64,000 bases of DNA. Origin: Tipula vernalis (lineage: Eukaryota > Arthropoda > Insecta > Diptera > Tipulidae). Shown here piece by piece: positions 57,034 to 64,000 of this stretch. The notes below the pieces were generated by a model. That model was not told the origin of the DNA, searched no databases, and worked only from the letters and a program-made list of their open reading frames with translations. The stretch lies in the NCBI GenBank assembly GCA_958295665.1, contig OY282559.1:130113605-130177604 (forward strand), read 5' to 3'. The position numbers were made by a program, and so were the translations under genes. Each line of letters starts with the position of its first letter. Within the stretch, counting starts at the first letter, position 1.

Positions 57034-57791
57034 CATAGTTTGATAAATATTCGCAGGGATAATAACATCGAGTCCAGGCGACTTATATGGTCTAAAACTG
57101 TTTATCGCCCACAGGATCTTTTTACTGCTAATAATTTGGCCTATGAGGCTACTAGCCCTTTTACTTACTGATGTGCTAGGTATAGATTCAGAACAACCAG
57201 GAAAATGAGTCTCCATTAGAAGTTCCAGCGATTTCGCACTATTAGTGGTCCATATCCCATCCGGCCTTTGAAGGTAACTTGGGATGGAAGGATCAGTTGC
57301 TAGTACCTTGCGTAGCCTAGACATCTCCGAAGACTCTTAAATATTGCCACAGTTTAGTCTCCAAAAGGTGTTCTTGGCACTTCTCAATTGATATTTGTAA
57401 ATTTTGAGGACTTCATTATAGGAGTCCCAGTCTACAGCAGCTTTTGTTTTCCGTGCTGTTTTGAAGAGTCTTTTGCATTTTCGACGTGTTTGTTGAATCT
57501 AATTGGACACCAGGGTAGCCGAAATTTATCCCTAGGTCTGCTATGGGGACTAGAGCCCGGTATCGCTTCATTAAAAGCGCTGGACCACTCGTCGCACGAC
57601 CGAACCTTACCTTCATTTTTCGCGTTCATTGATTGGTAATAGGGAGCCTTGAGCCCAAGTAATCGGTCTTCAGAGACCCAAGGGTCCTGGATCAAGACGA
57701 AATCTGCCGCTTCTTTCCCAATTTTTAAAATTAGAGCAGCTGATGCTGCATTAGAGTGGTGGAGGTTGACTTGCAGAAATGTCAGTGTCAT
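57016..57791 (-). pseudogene. LOA-like ORF2: endonuclease start and RT fingers
   Basis: 57791-57432 reads FLQVNLHHSNAASAALILKI and FVLIQDPWVSEDRLLGLKAP, the front of the endonuclease; at about 57610 it jumps to RSCDEWSSAFNEAI, so most of the endonuclease is deleted. From 57324: MSRLRKVLATDPSIPSYLQR, PDGIWTTNSAKSLELLM and SFRPYKSPGLDVIIP, the linker and first RT block. The frame ends at 57038 where a solo LTR enters. Confidence 0.78.
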
Positions 57792-57865
57792 CTCTGCAGC
57801 CTATTCTCCACCACAATAACATCAGAGTCATCCCCTGATGAGAAGTCCTCTGAGAGCCTCTTTAA

Positions 57866-60800
57866 AGACAAATATCCTAAATCCGACCAAAAATTCCGTC
57901 ATCCCTTGTCATATCAAATTTCGAACTAAAATGGTTGTTTTAAAAAGCTGCGATAATCTTAAAACTAAAACTCTTGACAATTTTTTGAAATACCTACTAT
58001 ATACTCATAAAACATTTTATTAAAAATCTGAAATTATTAAAAAGCTATAAAATGTTAAGTTCAAACGCAAAAAGTATGAATTAATTGTCAGGCTTAAAGC
58101 TTATTGAAAACAAATATTCTAAATTTATTAGAAAATCCCATATTGATTTAAACTATCAAATTTCAGAATCAAAAGTAAATGATTTGAGTTAAAATGGTTC
58201 GAATTGTGAAAGCTCCCAAAACTAAAAGTTCCAAATCATAATTTATGTTCATAAAACATTTTAACAAAAACCTCAAATTAAGTTCAAACCCAAAAAGTAT
58301 AAATTAATTATCAAGCTTTAAGCTCATTAAGAACAAATATTCGAAATGTATCTCAAAATACCACTTTCCTTTATAATATTATCAAGTTACGTAGTAAAAT
58401 TGTTTGATTTGAAAACCTCATAAAACTAAAAGCTTTTGATATTCTAAATTTTAGCCAAAATTCCGTCACCCTTTGTAAAATCATATTTCTGAGTTAAATG
58501 GTTTGGTTAAAAAAGCTTCTTAATTTTTTACAAAAACATAAATCATTTTAGCAAAAACCTAAAAGTAAGAACAAGGCTCAACTTTAAAAGTTAAGTGAAG
58601 ACCCAAACTTGCTTAAATCAATTATCATGAAAATTCGACATTTTGAAGATTTCAAAATTCTTGATACTTTCCAAATTATATTCAAAATTTGTGATGCTCG
58701 ATCGATATATTTAGAACTCGTCATAGCATAAAGTTACGAGATGTTTCCTTTTATTTGATGCCATTCAAATGAATAACGTTCTGTTTCATATACTGAATCA
58801 CGTTCTCTTTCATCTACTTAAACGATGGCCGATAGAGACACGTTTTGGATAAAGGATATTAATATTGAGAACAAATGAATCGGTCATTTCAGAAACCACA
58901 CATGTTACACTGTCTGTTTTTTCAGAAAATTGAAAATAATGTTTTGCAAATATATGTGTAATTGAATTAAACTTTTTATGATTCGTTTAGATTATAGGGA
59001 TTAAAACTTATGTTTTGAGGTGTATTTTAAACAGCGTACTTCAAAGCATAACTAGTAAAATCAACAACAAAAAAACTGTACATGTAGGGTTTTAGAAAGT
59101 ATTTATCTTATTTAAAGGTATTTGGACCAATAATAATAATAAATAAAAATTAAATATGATGTTATATTATTTTTTATGTAAATCTAGGATGACCTGTAAT
59201 AATGACGCAACACAATGCCGGATCGAATCTGTTCAGAAACTCCACATGTGTAACACTTGTGGGAGTTTTGCAGGGATAATTCAATGCTGGGGCGGTGTAT
59301 TTGCTATTTAAAACTAGTTACATGCAGGTTTTCAACAGGGATCGATAAGTCGATATGTTAAGACTACGAAACGATAGTAAACTAAATACCGCTAAAATTG
59401 TAACATGTTGTGTTTATGAAATGACTGATACGAATATTCTGAATTTTTTTCCAAAAATACCTTGTGTAAAATCAAATTTCCGAGCATAATGATTGGTGTT
59501 TGAAAGCTTCGATACGTCTAAGCTCTTAAAAATTAAATTCTTCACATTTATTGCAAATACATGATTTATGGTCATAAAATATTTTAACAAAAGACAGAAA
59601 TTATGGACGGGAATTAAAGAAGGATTAAAGGATTAAAGCTCATTGAAAACAAATACTCTAATTTTATCCCAAAACACCACCTTCATTTTTGAACTAAATT
59701 TGAAAAAAAGCTCAAGGCTCAAAGCTAAAAGCTCTTAGTAATTTACATTGAGCACAAATATCCTAAATCCTACCCAAAATTCCGACATCCACTGAAGTCA
59801 TATCAAATTTCGAAGTAAAATGGTTGGTTTAAAATAATTCGATAATTGTATGCCCTTAAAACTAAGGCTATTGACCATTTTTTGAAATACCTAGTATATA
59901 CTCATAAAACATTTTATTAAAAACGTGAAATTATTAAAAAGCTCAAAAATGTTAAGTTCAAGTGCAAAAAGTATGAATTAATTGTCAGGCTTAAAGCTTA
60001 TTGAAAACAAATATCCTAAATTTATTACAAAAACTCATTTTCATTTAAACTATCAAATTTCAGAATAAAAAGTCAATGATTTGGGTTAAAAAGCTTAGAA
60101 TTGTAAAAGCTTCTAAAACCAAAAGTTCCACATCATAATTTTTTGTTCATAAAACATTTTAACAAAAACCTCAAATTAATTTCAAACCCAAAAAGTATAA
60201 ATTAATTATCAAGCTTAAAGCTCATTAAGAACAAATATTCGAAATGTATGTAAAAATAATACTTTCCTTTATAATATCAAGTTTTGTAGTAAAATTGTTT
60301 GATTTGAAAACCTCATAAAAGCTTTCGATGATTCGTGGTTAACCTTGAAAACAAATATTCTAAATTCTAGCCAAAATTCCGTCTGCTTTTGTAAAATCAT
60401 ATTTCTAAGTAAAATGGTTTCGTTAAAAAAGCTTCTTGATTTTTTACAAATAGCTACATAAAACATTTTAGCAAAAACCTAAAAGTATGAAAAAGGCTTA
60501 ACTTTAAAAGTTAAATTAAGATCCAAATTTGTTTAAATCAATTATCATGAAAATTCAACATTTTTAGGATTATTTAAAAATTCTTGATACTTTCCAAATT
60601 ATATTCGAAATTTGTGATGCTCGATCGATATATTTAAAACTCGTCGTGGCATTAAGGCCACGTTGTTTCATCTACTGAATCACGTTTTCTTTCATTTACT
60701 TGAACAATGGCCGATAGAGACATGTTTGGATAAAGGATATTTACATTGAGAACAAATATTCTGAATTTTGTTCCAATGTAATATGAAATTTCTAAATAAA

Positions 60801-63800
60801 ATGATTGCAATTGAAAAGCTTCGATACGTCAAAGGTCTTAAAAATAAAATTCTTAAACAATTCTTGCAAATACATGATTCATGCTCAGAAAATATTTTAA
60901 CAAAAGACAGAATTTATGGAAGGGCATACAAATTACGGATACAGTATAAATAAATTATCAAGATTAAAGCTCATTGAAAACAAATACTCTAAATTTATCC
61001 CAAAACACCACCTACATACATAGTAAATTTGAAAGTCAAATAATTTGGTTTGGAAAGCTCTTAAAACTAAAAGCTCTTAATAATTTACATTGAGCACAAA
61101 TATCCTAAATCTTACCCAAAATTCCGTCATCCCTTGAAGTCATATCAATTTTCGAAGTAAAATGGTTAGTTTAAAAAGCTTCGATAAGTGTATGCTTTTA
61201 AAACTACAGCTCTTGACAAATTTTTTCAATATCTATTATATACTCATAAAACATTTTATTTGGTTTAAAAAGCTTCGAATTGTGAAAGCTTCTAAAAATA
61301 AAAGTTCCACATCATAATTTATGTTCATAAAATATTTTAACAAAATCCTCAAATTAATTTCAAACCGAAAAGGTATGAATTAATTATCAAGTTAAAAGCT
61401 CATTAAGAACAAATATTCGAAATGTATCTGAAAATACCACTTTCCTTTATAATATCAAGTTCTGTAGTAAAATTGTTTGGATTTAAAACCTCATAAAATC
61501 TTTTAATGATTGATGATTAACTTTGAAAACAAATGTTTGTATTTGGTTTAAAAAGCATCATGATTTTTTACAAATACTATACATAAAACATTTTAGCAAA
61601 AACCTAAAAGTATGAAAAAGGCTCAACTTTTAAAGTTAAGTTAAGACCCAAACTTGTTTAAATCAAAATTTTTAAGATTATTATACTTTCCAAATTATAT
61701 TTGTGATGCTTGATCGATATATTTAGAAATCGCCAGAGCATTGGGTTGCAAGGTATTTCGTGTCATCTACTAACTATGCGAGAATATAGACAATAGGAAG
61801 AAATAAGTTTTTTACTAAAAGCTTTACTTGTTCAAAAAATGTTGCGGAATGTCCAGGTTATTTACGTAATACATGACGGTAATTAGCACGCATAGGATTT
61901 TCCATGGTTTCACATACCTATGGATAATTAGATATTTGAGAACTTCCACGAATAGTCAAGATACTTTGAAAATTCGACATTTTTGAGATTATTTAGAAAT
62001 GGGTGATATTTTACAAATTATACTATATTCGAAATCTTATATTATTCTATCAATATATTTAGAACTCGTCATAGCATAAAGTTGCAAGATGTTTCTTTTT
62101 ATTTGATGTCATTCAAATGAACTACGTTCTGTTTCATCTATTGAATCATTTTCTCTTTCATTTACTTGAACGATGGCTTCTAAATTTTTTTCCAAAAATA
62201 CCTTGTGTCACATCAAATTTCTGAGTAAAATGATTGGAGTTGAAATGTTTCGATACGTCAAAGCTCTTAAAAATAAAATTCTTGACTTTTCTTGCAAATA
62301 CTTTACATGATTTATGCCCATAAAAAATATCTTAACGAAAAACAGAATTTATGGAAGGGCACACAAATTACCAATAAAGTATAAGCAAATTATCAAGATT
62401 AAAGCTCATTGAAAACAAATACTCTAAATTTATGCCAAAACACCACTTTCAATTATAAAATAAATTGGAAGGTCAAATAATTTGGTTTGAAAATCTCTTA
62501 AAACTTAAACCTATTAATAAATTTAGATTGAACACAAATATCATAAATCATACCGAAAATTCCGTCATCTCTTGTTTTATCAAATTTTGAAGTAAAATGG
62601 TTGCTCTAAAAAGCTGCTTTTCAGTGTATGCTTTTAAAACTAAAACTCTTGACAATTTTTTTAAATACCTAGTATATACTCATAAAACATTTTATTAAAA
62701 ATCGGAAATTATTAAAAAGCTCAAAAATGTTAAGTTCAAATGCAAAAAGTATGAATTAATTGTCAGGCTTAAAGCTTATTAAAACAAATATTCTAAATTT
62801 GTTACAAAATTCCACCTTCATTTAAACTATCAAATTTCAGAATAAAAAATATATGATTTCAGTTAAAAAGCTTCGAATTGTGAAAGCACCTAAAATAAAA
62901 AGTTCCACATAATAATTTATGTTCATAAAAAATTTTAACTAAAGCTTCAAATTAAGTGCAAACCTAAAAAGTATAAATTAATTATCAAGCTTAAAGCTCA
63001 TAAAGAATATATATTCGAAATGTATCTCAAAATACCACTTTCCTTTAAAATATCAAGTTCTGTAGTAAAATTGTTTGATTTGAAAACCTCATAAAAGCTT
63101 TCGATGATTGATGGTTAACCTTGAAAACAAATATTCTACATTTTTGCCAAAATTCCGTCACCCTTTGCAAAATCATATTTCTGAGTAAAATGGTTTGGTT
63201 AAAAAAGCTTCTTGATTTTTTACAAATACATAAAACATTTTAGCAAAAACCTAAAAGTAAGAAAAAGGCTTAACTTTAAAAGTAAAATTAAGATCCAAAT
63301 TTGTTTTAATCAATTATCATAAAATTCGACATTTTTTATATTCGAAATTTTTGATGCTCCAAATTATATTCGAAATTTTTGATGCTCGATCGATATATTT
63401 AGAACTCGTCGTAGCATAAAGTTACGAGATATTTCCTTTATTTGATGTCATTCAAATGAATCACGTTCTATTTCATATACTGAATTACGTTCTCTTTCAT
63501 TTACTTGAACGATGGCCGATAGAGACACGTTTTGGATAAAGGATATTTACATTGAGAACAAATATTATGAATTTTGTTCCAATGTAATATGAAATTTCTG
63601 AGTAAAATGATTGGAGTTGAAAAGTTTCGATACGCCAAAGCTCTTAAAATATAATTCTCATACATTTCTTGTAAATACATGATTCATGCTCATAAAATGT
63701 TTTAACAAAAGACAGAATTTATGGAAGGGCACACAAATTACGGATACATTATAAATAAATTATCAAAATTAAAGCTCATTGAAAACAAATACTCTAAATA

Positions 63801-64000
63801 AATCCCAAAACACCACCTTTATTTATAAATTAAATTTGAAAAAAAGCTCAATGCTCAAAGCTAAAACCTATTAATAATTTACATTGAGCACATATATCCT
63901 AAATCCTAACCAAAATTCCGACATCCCTTGAAGTCATATCAATTTGCGAAGTAAAATGATTGGTTTAAAAAGCTTCGATAATTGTATGCTCTTAAAACTA
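57866..64000. repeat. Complex satellite with higher-order repeat, about 1.33-1.44 kb unit
   Basis: Over 6 kb of AT-rich tandem repeats running off the window. Related subrepeats start with variants of gaaaacaaatattctaaat and contain agtaaaatggtttggtt, aaaagcttc, cataaaacattttaacaaa and aaagtatgaattaatt. They follow a fixed order A-F (starts in one unit: A 60977... preceded by B 59754, C 60003, D 60230, E 60350, F 60750). A-type starts fall at 59649, 60977, 62412 and 63781, giving units of 1328, 1435 and 1369 bp. The left unit is longer because of an insertion. No protein is encoded; the open frames are short and incidental. Confidence 0.92.
58879..59424. mobile_element. Insertion of about 540 bp in the satellite
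   Basis: The F subrepeat of the first unit is interrupted after gagaacaaatga (58878) and resumes near 59425 with ctgatacgaatattctgaat. The words aaatga at 58873-58878 and 59419-59424 may be a 6-bp target duplication. The insert contains a near-perfect hairpin, ctccacatgtgt...acttgtgggag, near 59240-59266 and a related copy (ccacacatgttacac) near its start. No coding sequence; probably a non-autonomous element. Confidence 0.5.

Larger units (their letters stand above)
54790..57850 (-). mobile_element. LOA-like LINE relic with RNase H
   Basis: A minus-strand non-LTR element. Order on the minus strand: end of ORF1 (SSGDDSDVIVVENRLQR, about 57840-57790), ORF2 start MTLTFLQVNLHHSNAA (57791) with LIQDPWVSEDRLLGL (endonuclease start), a large deletion, an RT fragment (57324-57016, FRPYKSPGLDVIIPANI), a solo LTR insertion, RT continued (56429-55593), RNase H and a C-terminal zinc finger (CRRCEYEEEEETVLHLLC, near 55000). 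NLHHSxAA, the RNase H and the CCHC end fit the LOA group or a close relative. Its 5' side stops where the satellite begins. Confidence 0.8.

Noticed and set aside
57866..64000. CRISPR-like array
   Set aside because: Repeats are long, diverged and contiguous with no unique spacers, and the context is a eukaryotic genome; this is satellite DNA.

Overview
This looks like an AT-rich, repeat-dominated stretch of an insect genome, most probably a higher fly (Diptera, Brachycera). The evidence is the mix of relics (BEL/Pao, Ty3/gypsy of fly-type lineages, Jockey-, I- and LOA-like LINEs, Tc1/mariner transposons, a Helitron scrap), a very short intron, and one ionotropic-receptor-like gene. No bacterial-style operons, CRISPR array, rRNA or tRNA were seen. 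Nearly every coding trace is a broken transposable element, so the setting is probably heterochromatic or pericentromeric. The exact species cannot be told from the sequence.

Layout. 1-7236: a BEL/Pao polymerase relic split by a Jockey-like LINE (832-5360) that carries a 5' inversion and a perfect 13-bp target-site duplication; the LINE itself holds a solo LTR (4307-4902). 7660-9020: an ionotropic-receptor-like gene with one inferred 70-bp intron and one frameshift. 9290-9925: AT-rich tandem repeat. 10330-12760: second BEL/Pao relic (gag to start of RT). 12800-13600: Tc1/mariner-like and Helitron scraps. 14662-17160: two copies of an I-like LINE with RNase H, in opposite orientations. 19700-20560, 25020-25310 and 31440-31620: CAACTC-rich degenerate repeats around a gypsy relic (20640-24945), a deleted mariner-like element (25313-26251) and a second gypsy relic (26850-29130).

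32686-35440: two long (GGTAAT)n arrays separated by a truncated copy of the first LINE. 35830-37140: third gypsy relic. 37190-41960: the best preserved BEL/Pao element. 42437-44489: an (AT)n tract abutting a Tc1-like element whose transposase gene has an apparent 119-bp intron. 47405-49590: two (TTAAGG)n arrays, one containing an exact 858-bp-spaced duplication. 53290-57850: mariner, possible CR1-like and LOA-like relics on the minus strand, the last holding another solo LTR (56432-57033). 57866-64000: a complex satellite with higher-order units of about 1.33-1.44 kb built from six related subrepeats.

The genes do not form a pathway. The window is a record of successive insertions: element into element, LINEs into simple-repeat arrays, then decay and array expansion. 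All family calls come from reading translated motifs by eye; no database search was possible. The strongest unusual signals are the twin-primed LINE with its nested solo LTR, the pair of hexamer systems GGTAAT and GGTTAA with internal segmental duplications, and the higher-order satellite.
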